A stretch of 64,000 nucleotides of DNA, taken from positions 62,001 through 126,000 of the forward strand of contig NZ_BCTT01000019.1 of NCBI RefSeq assembly GCF_001590905.1. Reading direction: 5' to 3'. The notes below the pieces were generated by a model. It did not search any database and was not told the origin of the DNA. It saw nothing but the letters and a program-made list of their open reading frames with translations. The DNA is from Serratia grimesii NBRC 13537. GTDB lineage: Bacteria; Pseudomonadota; Gammaproteobacteria; Enterobacterales; Enterobacteriaceae. Below, one piece after another: positions 1-10,941 of the stretch. The first letter of the stretch is position 1. Each line of letters opens with the position of its first letter. A program made the translations under genes and the position numbers.

Positions 1-1
1 G

Positions 2-478
2 TACTGCTTCGATTACTGGAGCGAACGGCTGGACATGGATATTTACCGTATGACCAGCGAGGTAGGCAATCGTGCTCGTCTGCGTGAAGATACCGAGCCG
101 TTTTTACAGGCATTACGTGCGGCGGGTCATCAGACAATTTTGCTGACTAACGCCCATCCACATAGCCTGGCGGTAAAAATTGAGCATACCGGTTTAGATC
201 GACACCTTGATTTATTACTTTCTACCCACACATTTGGTTATCCGAAAGAAGATCAGCGTTTGTGGCAGGCAGTACAGCAACACATCGGTTTTGATCCGCA
301 GCGTACGCTGTTTGTCGACGACGGTGAACCTATCTTGGATGCCGCCCGTACCTTCGGTATTCGCTACTGCCTGGGCGTACAAAACCCGGACTCCAGCATG
401 GCGGAGAAAACCTTCCAGCACTACCCGTCAATGCGCGATTACCGCCTGTTGATTCCGGCGCTGGCCAAGGGGGAGTGA
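2..478 (+). CDS. yrfG: GMP/IMP nucleotidase YrfG, C-terminal part (5' truncated by window edge)
   Basis: HAD-superfamily 5'-nucleotidase that dephosphorylates purine nucleotides such as GMP and IMP. The reading frame is open from the first bases of the window, so the start and the first HAD motif lie outside. The visible part has the HAD motif II region (ILLTNAHP, Thr/Ser-Asn), the conserved lysine in the GYPKED stretch, and the motif IV acidic pair in LFVDDGEP. The stop is immediately followed by the hslR ATG without spacing, so the two are probably co-transcribed, as in E. coli, where yrfG also precedes hslR. The assignment rests on motifs and synteny. Confidence 0.9.
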   Translation, partial: YCFDYWSERLDMDIYRMTSEVGNRARLREDTEPFLQALRAAGHQTILLTNAHPHSLAVKIEHTGLDRHLDLLLSTHTFGYPKEDQRLWQAVQQHIGFDPQRTLFVDDGEPILDAARTFGIRYCLGVQNPDSSMAEKTFQHYPSMRDYRLLIPALAKGE

Positions 479-886
479 ATGAAAGGTAAAGAAACACGTG
501 ACGACGCCGTCCGGCTGGACAAATGGCTTTGGGCGGCACGTTTCTATAAGACCCGCGCGCTGGCACGGGACATGATCGATGGCGGCAAGGTGCACTATAA
601 CGGACAGCGCGGGAAGCCGAGCAAGATTGTTGAGCTCAACGCCGAGATTAAGTTGCGCCAAGGTAACGAAGAACGCACGGTGATTGTACTGGCGTTGACC
701 AGCCAGCGGCGTGGCGCCGACGAGGCGCAGCAAATGTATCAGGAAACTGAGACCAGCATCGCCAACCGAGAAAAAGTGGCGCTCGCACGCAAGATGAATG
801 CGTTGACCATGCCGCATCCGGACCGACGTCCAGACAAGAAAGAGCGGCGTGACCTGATTAAATTTAAATTTGGTGAGCAGGAATAA
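479..886 (+). CDS. hslR: Heat shock protein 15 (ribosome-associated S4-domain protein)
   Basis: HslR binds free 50S subunits carrying a nascent chain and helps recycle stalled subunits. The protein has 135 residues, close to the family length. It shows an S4 RNA-binding fold at about residues 9-70 (VRLDKWLWAARFYKTRALA) followed by a basic tail rich in Arg and Lys (RPDKKERRDLIKFKF). The ATG directly abuts the yrfG stop, which suggests translational coupling. hslO follows after a short gap, giving the conserved yrfG-hslR-hslO heat-shock group. Confidence 0.95.
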   Translation: MKGKETRDDAVRLDKWLWAARFYKTRALARDMIDGGKVHYNGQRGKPSKIVELNAEIKLRQGNEERTVIVLALTSQRRGADEAQQMYQETETSIANREKVALARKMNALTMPHPDRRPDKKERRDLIKFKFGEQE

Positions 887-911
887 ACCCTCACCGCAAT
901 GAGAGAAAACT

Positions 912-1790
912 ATGTCTAACCATGACCAATTGCACCGTTACCTGTTTGAAAACTACGCGGTGCGCGGTGAGCTGGTTACCGTCAGCGAAACCTATCAGCA
1001 GGTCCTGAATAACCATGACTACCCGGCACCGGTAAAAAAACTGCTGGGTGAACTGCTGGTCGCTACCAGCCTGTTGACCGCCACCTTGAAGTTTGACGGC
1101 GACATCACTGTGCAATTGCAGGGTGATGGTCCGCTGAAACTGGCGGTGATTAACGGCAATAACCGTCAGGAAATGCGCGGTGTAGCACGTGTACAAAGCA
1201 ACATCGCTGATGACAGCACATTGCATCAGATGATCGGCAATGGCGTTATGGTGATCACCATCGCACCCACCGAAGGTGAACGCTATCAGGGCGTAGTGGC
1301 ACTGGAAGGTGAAACACTGGCTGAATGCCTTGAAGCTTACTTCCGTCAGTCAGAACAGCTGCCAACCCGCCTGTTCATCCGTACTGGTGAGTCCGAAGGC
1401 CAACCGGCCGCTGCCGGCATGTTGTTGCAAGTGTTGCCAGCGCAGGACGGCAATGCCGATGATTTCGATCATCTGGTGCAACTGACCAACACGGTTAAAA
1501 GCGAAGAGCTGTTCGGCCTGCCAGCCAACGAAGTGCTGTATCGCCTGTACCATCAGGAAGAAGTCACCCTGTATGAACCGCAAGACGTTGTCTTCCGTTG
1601 CACCTGTTCACGCCAGCGTTGTGCTGATGCACTGATTACGCTGCCGGCGGAAGAAGTCGCTCAAATGCTGGAGCAAGATGGCAATATTGATATGCACTGC
1701 GATTATTGCGGCAATCACTATGTCTTCGACGCCATGGACGTGGCAGCTCTGTACACCGGTAACACCGGTGAAAGCGACAAGTTGCACTAA
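912..1790 (+). CDS. hslO: Redox-regulated chaperone Hsp33
   Basis: Cytosolic holdase chaperone activated by oxidative unfolding. It has 292 residues, the usual length. The C-terminal zinc switch is intact: Cys230 and Cys232 (CTC) with Cys263 and Cys266 (CDYC). In the reduced state these bind zinc; on oxidation they form disulfides and activate the chaperone (family knowledge). The N-terminal domain ([27 protein letters not shown]) is typical. The gene lies 25 nt after hslR. A GC-rich hairpin follows the stop. Confidence 0.97.
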   Translation: MSNHDQLHRYLFENYAVRGELVTVSETYQQVLNNHDYPAPVKKLLGELLVATSLLTATLKFDGDITVQLQGDGPLKLAVINGNNRQEMRGVARVQSNIADDSTLHQMIGNGVMVITIAPTEGERYQGVVALEGETLAECLEAYFRQSEQLPTRLFIRTGESEGQPAAAGMLLQVLPAQDGNADDFDHLVQLTNTVKSEELFGLPANEVLYRLYHQEEVTLYEPQDVVFRCTCSRQRCADALITLPAEEVAQMLEQDGNIDMHCDYCGNHYVFDAMDVAALYTGNTGESDKLH

Positions 1791-1805
1791 GTAGCACCTT
1801 GTGTC

Positions 1806-1828
1806 GGCAGGCGCACCCAGCGCCTGCC
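1806..1828 (+). terminator. Hairpin after hslO
   Basis: A perfect 9-bp stem (1806-1814 with 1820-1828) with a 5-nt loop lies 15 nt after the hslO stop. The T-rich stretch comes only about 25 nt later (around 1852), so this is not a textbook intrinsic terminator. Confidence 0.5.
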
Positions 1829-1986
1829 TGCTTACTTCGTTTGCACGTTTGCTTTTTTCCGTGTGCTATCTCTCAGAACGTAACGAAAAACCGACTAAAA
1901 CGTTAAATATTTGATACCTATCGCGGTTACTCGCTGCTGAATCCCTACAATTGGCGCCAGAAATTCTGTGACCAAGGAGTAGTGAC

Positions 1987-3606
1987 ATGCGTGTTAAAGG
2001 TATAACCCCTCAAGATCTGGCCGCTTATGGGATTCATAACGTTGGCGAAATCGTTCACAACCCAAGTTATGACTTGCTGTTTAAGGAAGAAACAGACCCA
2101 TCTCTGGAAGGTTTTGAGCGTGGGGTCGTAACCAAGCTGGGTGCTGTATCCGTCGACACCGGTATTTTTACCGGCCGTTCCCCGAAAGATAAGTACATCG
2201 TCCGTGACGACATCACCCGCGACACCGTCTGGTGGGCCGATCAGGGTAAAGGTAAAAACGATAATAAACCCCTTAGCCCGGAAATTTGGGCAGACCTGAA
2301 ACAACTGGTCACCACGCAACTCTCCGGCAAACGCCTGTTTGTGATGGATACCTTCTGCGGTGCCAATGCTGACTCCCGTCTGAAAGTCCGCTTTATTACC
2401 GAGGTCGCCTGGCAGGCACACTTCGTTAAAAACATGTTCATCCGTCCGACCGACGAAGAACTGCAGGATTTCGAGCCAGACTTCGTTGTCATGAACGGCG
2501 CCAAATGCACTAACCCGAACTGGCAGCAACAGGGCCTGAACTCGGAAAACTTTGTCGCCTTCAACCTGACCGAACGCATGCAACTGATTGGCGGTACCTG
2601 GTACGGCGGCGAAATGAAAAAGGGTATGTTCTCCATCATGAACTACCTGTTGCCGCTGAAAGGCATTGCCTCCATGCACTGCTCGGCCAACGTGGGCGAG
2701 AAAGGCGACGTGGCGGTATTCTTCGGCCTGTCCGGCACCGGCAAAACCACCCTGTCCACCGATCCGAAACGCCAACTGATTGGCGATGACGAACACGGCT
2801 GGGATGACGACGGTGTGTTTAACTTCGAAGGCGGCTGCTACGCGAAAACCATCAAGCTGTCTGAAGAAGCCGAACCGGATATCTATCACGCCATCAAACG
2901 CGATGCGCTACTGGAAAACGTTGTTGTTCTGGCTGACGGCACAATAGATTTCAATGATGGTTCGAAAACCGAGAACACCCGTGTTTCCTACCCGATCTAT
3001 CACATCCAGAATATCGTAAAACCGGTTTCCAAAGCGGGTCACGCCACCAAGGTGATCTTCCTGACCGCAGACGCTTTCGGTGTACTGCCGCCGGTATCTC
3101 GCCTGACCGCTAACCAGACCCAGTACCACTTCCTGTCTGGCTTTACCGCCAAACTGGCCGGTACCGAGCGCGGCGTGACAGAGCCTACCCCAACCTTCTC
3201 CGCCTGCTTCGGCGCAGCCTTCCTGTCACTGCACCCAACGCAGTACGCTGAAGTGCTGGTGAAACGCATGCAAGCTGCCGGCGCACAGGCCTATCTGGTG
3301 AACACCGGCTGGAACGGCACCGGCAAACGCATCTCGATCAAGGATACCCGCGGCATTATCGACGCGATCCTCAGCGGTGAAATCGATAAGGCGGAAACCA
3401 TTACTCTGCCTATCTTCGATCTGGCGATGCCAACCTCACTGCCGGGTGTTAACCCGGATATCCTGGATCCACGCGCCACTTATGCCAGCCTTGAGCAATG
3501 GCAAGAGAAGGCACAGGATCTGGCCGAGCGTTTTGTCACCAACTTTGACAAATACACCGATACCCCGGCAGGTGCCGCGTTGGTCAGCGCTGGTCCAAAA
3601 CTGTAA
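1987..3606 (+). CDS. pckA: Phosphoenolpyruvate carboxykinase (ATP)
   Basis: Converts oxaloacetate and ATP to phosphoenolpyruvate, CO2 and ADP, the first committed step of gluconeogenesis. It has 539 residues, the normal length for the ATP-dependent family. The P-loop ([11 protein letters not shown]) and the following acidic metal and ATP site ([11 protein letters not shown]) are intact. The start follows an AAGGAG ribosome site at about 1974. A strong terminator follows. In E. coli the next gene is envZ; here a toxin-antitoxin pair lies in between. Confidence 0.98.
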   Translation: MRVKGITPQDLAAYGIHNVGEIVHNPSYDLLFKEETDPSLEGFERGVVTKLGAVSVDTGIFTGRSPKDKYIVRDDITRDTVWWADQGKGKNDNKPLSPEIWADLKQLVTTQLSGKRLFVMDTFCGANADSRLKVRFITEVAWQAHFVKNMFIRPTDEELQDFEPDFVVMNGAKCTNPNWQQQGLNSENFVAFNLTERMQLIGGTWYGGEMKKGMFSIMNYLLPLKGIASMHCSANVGEKGDVAVFFGLSGTGKTTLSTDPKRQLIGDDEHGWDDDGVFNFEGGCYAKTIKLSEEAEPDIYHAIKRDALLENVVVLADGTIDFNDGSKTENTRVSYPIYHIQNIVKPVSKAGHATKVIFLTADAFGVLPPVSRLTANQTQYHFLSGFTAKLAGTERGVTEPTPTFSACFGAAFLSLHPTQYAEVLVKRMQAAGAQAYLVNTGWNGTGKRISIKDTRGIIDAILSGEIDKAETITLPIFDLAMPTSLPGVNPDILDPRATYASLEQWQEKAQDLAERFVTNFDKYTDTPAGAALVSAGPKL

Positions 3607-3629
3607 TCCCCCTTTTTACAGCTTCTGCT

Positions 3630-3656
3630 AAGGCGTGGATTCCACGCCTTTTTTTG
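3630..3656 (+). terminator. Intrinsic terminator of pckA
   Basis: A 10-bp inverted repeat (3630-3639 with 3641-3650, core AAGGCGTGG/CCACGCCTT) is followed by a run of T, 24 nt after the pckA stop. Confidence 0.9.
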
Positions 3657-3730
3657 TTTTTATTGGTTGTTATTCAATCAACGCAAAGGGATAATAAGCA
3701 TTGCAATCATTGATAGCAAAGGAGGTTTCA

Positions 3731-3988
3731 ATGGCTACCATAACCGTCAGGAATCTGGACGACGAAGTAAAAGAGTTGCTGCGCGTCTCGGCGGCAAGAA
3801 ATGGCCATTCCATGGAGGAGGAAGCTCGTATGATTTTGAAACAAGCCTTAGTGAAAAAAACGCCACGCTATGGTTTAGGTACTCGCATACATCAACACTT
3901 TGCCGAGTTGGGCGGCGTTGAACTGGACATCCCACCGAGAGATAAAACACCAGCGCGCATTGTCACCTTTGATGACGACCAGGCATGA
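3731..3988 (+). CDS. Ribbon-helix-helix antitoxin (FitA/StbC-like) of a type II TA pair
   Basis: An 85-residue protein. The N-terminus (MATITVRNLDDEVKELLRVS, then RNGHSMEEEARMIL) is the short beta strand plus two helices of FitA/StbC-type Arc-like DNA-binding antitoxins. The C-terminal half would bind and block the toxin. I chose the ATG at 3731 because GGAGG stands at 3721-3725; an in-frame ATG at 3701 lacks this. The last four bases overlap the toxin start (ATGA), the usual coupling. By family knowledge the complex represses its own promoter. The pair interrupts the conserved pckA-envZ junction, so it is an insertion relative to E. coli. Confidence 0.88.
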   Translation: MATITVRNLDDEVKELLRVSAARNGHSMEEEARMILKQALVKKTPRYGLGTRIHQHFAELGGVELDIPPRDKTPARIVTFDDDQA

Positions 3989-4452
3989 TTATTCTCGATA
4001 CCAATGTAGTTTCAGAGTTACTGCGCCCGACACCGCATTACCATGTTTTAAGGTGGCTGGATCAACAAGATACGTATCAATTCTATCTGAGCACTGTCGT
4101 GGTAGCGGAGCTATATACTGGCATAACCTGCATGCCCCATGGCAAAAAGCGGTTTGAGTTACAGTCCAATCTCAGCGTAATGCTGCAGGAGGAGTTTCTG
4201 GACAGGGTTTTACCCTTTGACACTGGCTGCGCTCTGCAGCATGCGGAGTTAATGGGTGCCAACCTCGGCGTCAGTTTCCCAGATACCCAGATCGCCGCCA
4301 CCTGCCTGCATTACGGTGCAGCCCTGGCCACACGTAATACTCAAGCCTTTATCCATTGCGGGATTGAACTAATCGACCCTTGGCAAGCCAGCACCGGTCG
4401 GCGTTTGCATGAAGAAGCGGCGGAATATTACGTCATGAGCAGAAAACCCTGA
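3985..4452 (+). CDS. PIN-domain toxin (VapC/FitB-like)
   Basis: A 155-residue putative ribonuclease of the PIN family. The acidic metal-binding residues are visible: Asp5 in ILDTNVVSE, a Glu in VVAELYTGI, and an Asp in FPDTQIAATC. The usual PIN length is about 130-145, so there is a slightly longer C-terminal tail (HEEAAEYYVMSRKP). The start overlaps the antitoxin stop by 4 nt. VapC-type toxins cleave specific RNAs, often initiator tRNA; the target here is unknown. The acidic residues look intact, so the toxin is probably functional. Confidence 0.88.
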   Translation: MIILDTNVVSELLRPTPHYHVLRWLDQQDTYQFYLSTVVVAELYTGITCMPHGKKRFELQSNLSVMLQEEFLDRVLPFDTGCALQHAELMGANLGVSFPDTQIAATCLHYGAALATRNTQAFIHCGIELIDPWQASTGRRLHEEAAEYYVMSRKP

Positions 4453-4474
4453 CAGGGCAGCTTCACTGTCAGGG
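4447..4474. terminator. Hairpin between the toxin gene and convergent envZ
   Basis: A perfect 9-bp stem (CCCTGACAG at 4447-4455 with CTGTCAGGG at 4466-4474) overlaps the toxin stop and ends just before the envZ stop codon. No strong T-tract is seen on either side, so it is only a candidate bidirectional terminator. Confidence 0.5.
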
Positions 4475-4475
4475 A

Positions 4476-6562
<2,087 letters not shown>

Positions 6563-6978
6563 TGTATTACTCCCAAAGGCTTTATTGCCTGACGTGAATA
6601 TTGTTAAAAAACCCTGTCATTTCGGACAGCATTTAATGGTATATATTCTAGACGAAATTGTTACAAAGCTTATTCTTTTGCCCATTTATCAACAATTTTC
6701 ATCAAAATGCCCGCGAAGGTTCGCCAAAATCCCGATGCTCATTGGTTAAATTTAGGATCACTGTATCTTCGCCCAACGGACACGCCCGGTGTCTGATTCG
6801 CAGTGTAACTCAGCCAGCGCGATAAGAAACGCGAGCGCCAGCAATTTTGCACACTGCTAATTATTGAACTCACATTTCTTTATGCAACGGCAACCTACAG
6901 CCCAGCGTGAGTTTGTGCGACACTCTGCTAACGCAATGACTCTCTTCCCTTTGATATGCTCATGAAGGCGGAAAAACG
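6563..6978. other. Divergent intergenic region ompR-greB
   Basis: About 416 bp without a supported gene. It must hold the ompR promoter (leftward) and the greB promoter (rightward). The part next to ompR is AT-rich. I could not place a convincing operator, small RNA or longer repeat by eye. Confidence 0.6.
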
Positions 6979-7452
6979 ATGAGAACGCAGCTGATAACCC
7001 GTGAAGGTTATGACAAGCTAAAACAGGAACTGGACTTTCTCTGGCGTGAAGAGCGGCCCGAAGTCACCAAAAAAGTGACCTGGGCGGCCAGCCTCGGCGA
7101 CAGAAGTGAAAACGCCGATTATCAGTACAACAAGAAACGGCTGCGGGAAATCGATCGCCGGGTGCGCTACCTGACCAAATGCCTCGAGCAATTGAAAATT
7201 GTCGATTACTCGCCGCAGCAAGAAGGTAAAGTGTTCTTTGGCGCTTGGGTTGAGGTGGAAAACGAGGGCGGTGAAATTAAACGCTTTCGCATCGTTGGCT
7301 ATGACGAGATTTTTGGCCGCCGCGACTACATCTCCATCGACTCACCGATGGCCCGTGCCTTATTGAAAAAAGAAGTGGGTGACGCCACCACCGTCAACAC
7401 CCCTGTGGGTGATGCATTGTGGTATGTGAATGAGATTGAGTACGTTAAATAA
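6979..7452 (+). CDS. greB: Transcription elongation factor GreB
   Basis: Rescues backtracked RNA polymerase by stimulating cleavage of the transcript 3' end. It has 157 residues, as in E. coli. The N-terminal coiled coil (about residues 1-75, with LKQELDFLWREERPEV and the acidic tip SENADYQYNKK) reaches through the secondary channel of the polymerase. The C-terminal FKBP-like domain (GDALWYVNEIEYV at the end) docks on the enzyme. It is divergent from ompR and upstream of tex, as in E. coli. Confidence 0.97.
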   Translation: MRTQLITREGYDKLKQELDFLWREERPEVTKKVTWAASLGDRSENADYQYNKKRLREIDRRVRYLTKCLEQLKIVDYSPQQEGKVFFGAWVEVENEGGEIKRFRIVGYDEIFGRRDYISIDSPMARALLKKEVGDATTVNTPVGDALWYVNEIEYVK

Positions 7453-7609
7453 GATTTCAGTTTTTTCCGAGCGGCCGTCCACCGCCGCAGCACAGGCCGC
7501 TTTGCGCGTCATGACTGCCGAGAGACGGCCCGCTTCACTGGCATTTTCCCCGATCAATCCGTATAACTGTCCCCCTGTTTACTAACCGTTCTCAACAGAT
7601 ACCAGACTT

Positions 7610-9940
7610 ATGAATGACCCACTGAGCCGCATTATTGCAACAGAACTGCAGGCCCGGCCGGAGCAAGTTGACTCCGCCATCCGTCTGCTGGATGAAGGTA
7701 ATACCGTGCCCTTTATTGCACGCTATCGTAAGGAAGTCACCGGGGGTTTGGACGATACCCAACTGCGCCAGCTGGAAACCCGCCTGGGTTATCTGCGTGA
7801 ACTGGAAGACCGCCGTCAGACCATCCTTAAATCGATCGACGAGCAGGGCAAACTGACCGAACAGCTGGCGGGGGCGATCACCGCCACGCAAAGCAAAACC
7901 GAACTGGAAGACCTTTACCTGCCGTACAAACCCAAGCGCCGCACCCGTGGTCAGATCGCGATAGAAGCCGGTCTGGAGCCATTGGCGGACACATTGTGGC
8001 AGGATCCTCAACAACAACCAGAACAGCTGGGCGAACGTTACGTTGACGCAGACAAAGGCGTTGCGGACGTGAAAGCCGCCCTCGACGGTGCGCGTTACAT
8101 CCTGATGGAACGCTTTGCCGAAGACGCAGCCTTGTTGGCCAAGGTACGTAACTACCTGTGGAAACACGCCCATCTGGTCTCCAAAGTGGTGGAAGGCAAG
8201 GAAGAGGCTGGCGCCAAGTTCCGCGACTACTTCGATCACCACGAACCTATTTCTCAGGTGCCGTCACACCGGGCGCTAGCGATGTTCCGCGGTCGCAACG
8301 AAGGTGTACTGCAACTGGCATTGAATGCCGACCCACAGTTTGAAGAAGCCCCGCGCGAAAGCCAGGCGGAGCAAATAATCATTAGCCACCTCGATCTGCG
8401 CCTGAATAACGCACCGGCGGATGCCTGGCGTAAAGCCGTGATCAACTGGACCTGGCGCATCAAGGTACTGCTGCATCTGGAAACCGAGCTGATGAGCACG
8501 GTGCGCGAACGTGCAGAAGACGAGGCAATAAACGTCTTCGCCCGTAACATGCACGATCTGCTGATGGCTGCGCCGGCAGGTATGCGCGCAACTATGGGGC
8601 TGGATCCGGGCCTGCGTACCGGAGTAAAAGTGGCCGTTGTGGATGCGACCGGCAAGCTGGTCGCTACCGACACCGTCTATCCGCACACCGGCCAGGCGGC
8701 TAAAGCGGCCGCCATCGTCGCTGCATTGTGTATCAAACATAAAGTGGAGCTGGTTGCCATCGGTAACGGCACCGCATCGCGAGAGACCGAGCGTTTCTAC
8801 CTCGAATTGCAACAGCAGTTCAGTGAGGTCAAAGCACAAAAGGTGATCGTCAGTGAAGCTGGCGCTTCGGTATATTCCGCTTCCGAACTGGCAGCTCTGG
8901 AATTCCCTAACCTTGACGTCTCGTTGCGTGGTGCAGTCTCCATCGCCCGACGTCTGCAAGATCCACTCGCCGAACTGGTAAAAATCGATCCGAAATCCAT
9001 CGGTGTCGGCCAGTATCAACACGATGTCAGCCAAAGCCAATTGGCGAAAAAGCTGGATTCGGTCGTCGAAGACTGTGTAAACGCCGTCGGTGTCGATCTG
9101 AACACCGCCTCCGTGCCACTGCTGACCCGAGTGGCGGGCCTGACACGTATGATGGCGCAAAACATCGTCACCTGGCGTGATGAGAATGGCCGCTTCAGTA
9201 ACCGTGAACAACTGTTGAAGGTCAGCCGTCTGGGGCCAAAAGCATTTGAGCAGTGCGCTGGCTTCCTGCGCATCAACCACGGCGATAACCCGCTGGATGC
9301 CTCAACTGTTCACCCGGAAACCTACCCAGTGGTCGAACGCATTCTGGCGGCCACCCAGCAAGCGCTTCAAGATCTGATGGGCAACCCGGCTGCCGTACGC
9401 AGCCTGAAAGCCAGCGACTTCACCGACGAGAAGTTCGGTGTGCCGACAGTCACCGACATCCTGAAAGAGCTGGAGAAGCCGGGCCGCGATCCACGTCCTG
9501 AATTCAAAACAGCAACCTTTGCCGAAGGCGTTGAAACCCTCAACGACCTACAGCCAGGGATGATTCTGGAAGGTTCGGTCACTAACGTCACTAACTTCGG
9601 TGCCTTTGTGGATATCGGCGTTCATCAGGACGGCCTGGTGCATATCTCCTCGCTGGCGGACAAGTTTGTCGAAGATCCACATACCGTGGTGAAAGCAGGC
9701 GATATTGTTAAAGTGAAGGTGATGGAAGTTGACCTGCAGCGCAAGCGTATCGCGCTGAGCATGCGTCTGGATGAGCAACCGGGCGAAGGTTCACCACGCC
9801 GTGGCGGCAATACAACCCCGACCAAAGACAATGCAACCCGGGCACCGGCTAATAAAGCCAAACCGCGTGGCGGCAACACACCGGCGGGCAACAGCGCAAT
9901 GGGTGATGCATTGGCGGCAGCATTCGGCAAAAAAGGCTAA
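7610..9940 (+). CDS. tex: Tex family transcription accessory protein (YhgF)
   Basis: Nucleic-acid-binding protein associated with transcription. It has 776 residues, the usual length. In order there are an N-terminal helical Tex domain (about 1-190), a YqgF/RNase H-like domain (about 325-450, beginning [13 protein letters not shown]), helix-hairpin-helix repeats (about 495-560) and an S1 RNA-binding domain (about 645-720, [26 protein letters not shown]). The last about 50 residues are a low-complexity Gly/Asn/Thr/Lys tail. Its exact cellular role is not settled. Confidence 0.96.
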   Translation: MNDPLSRIIATELQARPEQVDSAIRLLDEGNTVPFIARYRKEVTGGLDDTQLRQLETRLGYLRELEDRRQTILKSIDEQGKLTEQLAGAITATQSKTELEDLYLPYKPKRRTRGQIAIEAGLEPLADTLWQDPQQQPEQLGERYVDADKGVADVKAALDGARYILMERFAEDAALLAKVRNYLWKHAHLVSKVVEGKEEAGAKFRDYFDHHEPISQVPSHRALAMFRGRNEGVLQLALNADPQFEEAPRESQAEQIIISHLDLRLNNAPADAWRKAVINWTWRIKVLLHLETELMSTVRERAEDEAINVFARNMHDLLMAAPAGMRATMGLDPGLRTGVKVAVVDATGKLVATDTVYPHTGQAAKAAAIVAALCIKHKVELVAIGNGTASRETERFYLELQQQFSEVKAQKVIVSEAGASVYSASELAALEFPNLDVSLRGAVSIARRLQDPLAELVKIDPKSIGVGQYQHDVSQSQLAKKLDSVVEDCVNAVGVDLNTASVPLLTRVAGLTRMMAQNIVTWRDENGRFSNREQLLKVSRLGPKAFEQCAGFLRINHGDNPLDASTVHPETYPVVERILAATQQALQDLMGNPAAVRSLKASDFTDEKFGVPTVTDILKELEKPGRDPRPEFKTATFAEGVETLNDLQPGMILEGSVTNVTNFGAFVDIGVHQDGLVHISSLADKFVEDPHTVVKAGDIVKVKVMEVDLQRKRIALSMRLDEQPGEGSPRRGGNTTPTKDNATRAPANKAKPRGGNTPAGNSAMGDALAAAFGKKG

Positions 9941-9971
9941 AGACGTTACATGCTGCACCCGCCTTAACCGA

Positions 9972-9987
9972 GGCGAATAAATTCGCC
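9972..9987. repeat. Short palindrome (possible fragment of repeat family A)
   Basis: GGCGAAT-aa-ATTCGCC, a perfect 7-bp stem followed by CCCGGGG-like sequence. It resembles the first palindrome of the two-palindrome elements at 31296, 40212 and 61259. Confidence 0.5.
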
Positions 9988-10035
9988 CCGGGGTATCGCA
10001 GGGCAATGCAGCAAACTTGAACAGCCAAAGGTACC

Positions 10036-10060
10036 AAGGGCGGAGTTAACTCCGCCCTTT
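10036..10060. terminator. Palindromic terminator candidate after tex
   Basis: AAGGGCGGAGTTAACTCCGCCCTT is a perfect inverted repeat of 24 bases about 95 nt after the tex stop. It has only a weak T-tract. Confidence 0.55.
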
Positions 10061-10500
10061 CTCGCTAAAATATCCCCACCCTTTTTTGACTCGCCTCAAT
10101 AAAGCTGCAGTTTTTTCGTTCTTCCCGGCAGGAAGAGTTTTCGGGTGTGTTACGCCATAAAATAGAAATGAATAGCCATTTGTTAACACCGTTATTAACA
10201 CCATGTTCTCATTTCAGCATTTCCCTGCGAAACACAAATGGTTACTGCTCGTATTCAGCCAGAGAAATGTTGCCAAATAAATGCCGATATTGACGCTGTC
10301 GGATCAAAGCTACCGAATCTGTCGCTAATTTTTTCAAAGTGGAAAAAAACGCTGCAATTACGTAACTGATTTAACTCGCCATTCGCATTTGCACGCGACG
10401 AAGCCGGGTGATAAAAAGAGTTCTGTCAGGCAATCCCGATCGTTAAATGTGATCGCCACAACCTTTGGTTACCAATACCCCTATTTTTTGTATTGAATAC

Positions 10501-10519
10501 GATAATTATTCTCACTATT
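10501..10519. promoter_or_regulatory. Putative Fur box of the feo operon
   Basis: The 19 bases starting GATAATTATTCTCAC match the Fur consensus GATAATGATAATCATTATC at 14 of 19 positions by hand alignment. They lie about 135-150 nt before feoA in an AT-rich stretch. Repression of feo by Fe-Fur is established in enterobacteria. Confidence 0.6.
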
Positions 10520-10651
10520 ATTATTTTGCGTGTTCACTGCATAACCTCATGGATTGAAGACGTCGGTAGCCTAGTGTTGTTACTGCGGCATTTTCTTTGG
10601 AACGCTCTTTTATCATCACCAGCCCAATAACCCGGGCTCAGAGAAGGTTAT

Positions 10652-10876
10652 ATGCATCTTCTGCCTAAACGGTCGTATAAGATTGCCGGTTTCGCTAATG
10701 AAATCGGCCCAGCTTACCGCCAGAAACTTCTCTCACTCGGCATGCTGCCGGGGTCGTCATTTGAGGTCGTCCGTGTCGCGCCACTGGGAGACCCAATAGA
10801 AATCAAAACTCGCCGCGTCAGCCTGGTTCTTCGTAGAAAAGACCTGGCCTTGATTCTGCTCGACGGCCAATCCTGA
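10652..10876 (+). CDS. feoA: Ferrous iron transport protein A
   Basis: Small SH3-like cytosolic partner of the FeoB iron transporter. It has 74 residues (E. coli 75). The core ([20 protein letters not shown], then [10 protein letters not shown] and [12 protein letters not shown]) is typical. It starts after AGAAGG and is followed 65 nt later by feoB in the standard feoABC operon. A Fur box lies upstream. Confidence 0.96.
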   Translation: MHLLPKRSYKIAGFANEIGPAYRQKLLSLGMLPGSSFEVVRVAPLGDPIEIKTRRVSLVLRRKDLALILLDGQS

Positions 10877-10941
10877 GCCATCTTGCCTTGGCCACGCACA
10901 TCGCCTGGCCCAATTTCCATTGACTGATATCACGCTAAATT

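Larger units (their letters stand above)
9941..10651. other. Long intergenic region tex-feoA
   Basis: About 710 bp. It holds a short palindrome, the terminator candidate after tex and, near 10500, the Fur-box-like sequence of the feo promoter. The middle part (about 10080-10480) is AT-rich. I see no supportable gene or known RNA in it. Confidence 0.6.

Noticed and set aside
1945-2889. 314-residue frame antisense to pckA
   Set aside because: It lies wholly against a core gene in a codon-biased region, has no known domain, and has no ribosome site; it is a shadow frame.
8276-9280. 334-residue frame antisense to tex
   Set aside because: Cys- and His-rich chance frame opposite a conserved gene without domain or upstream signal.
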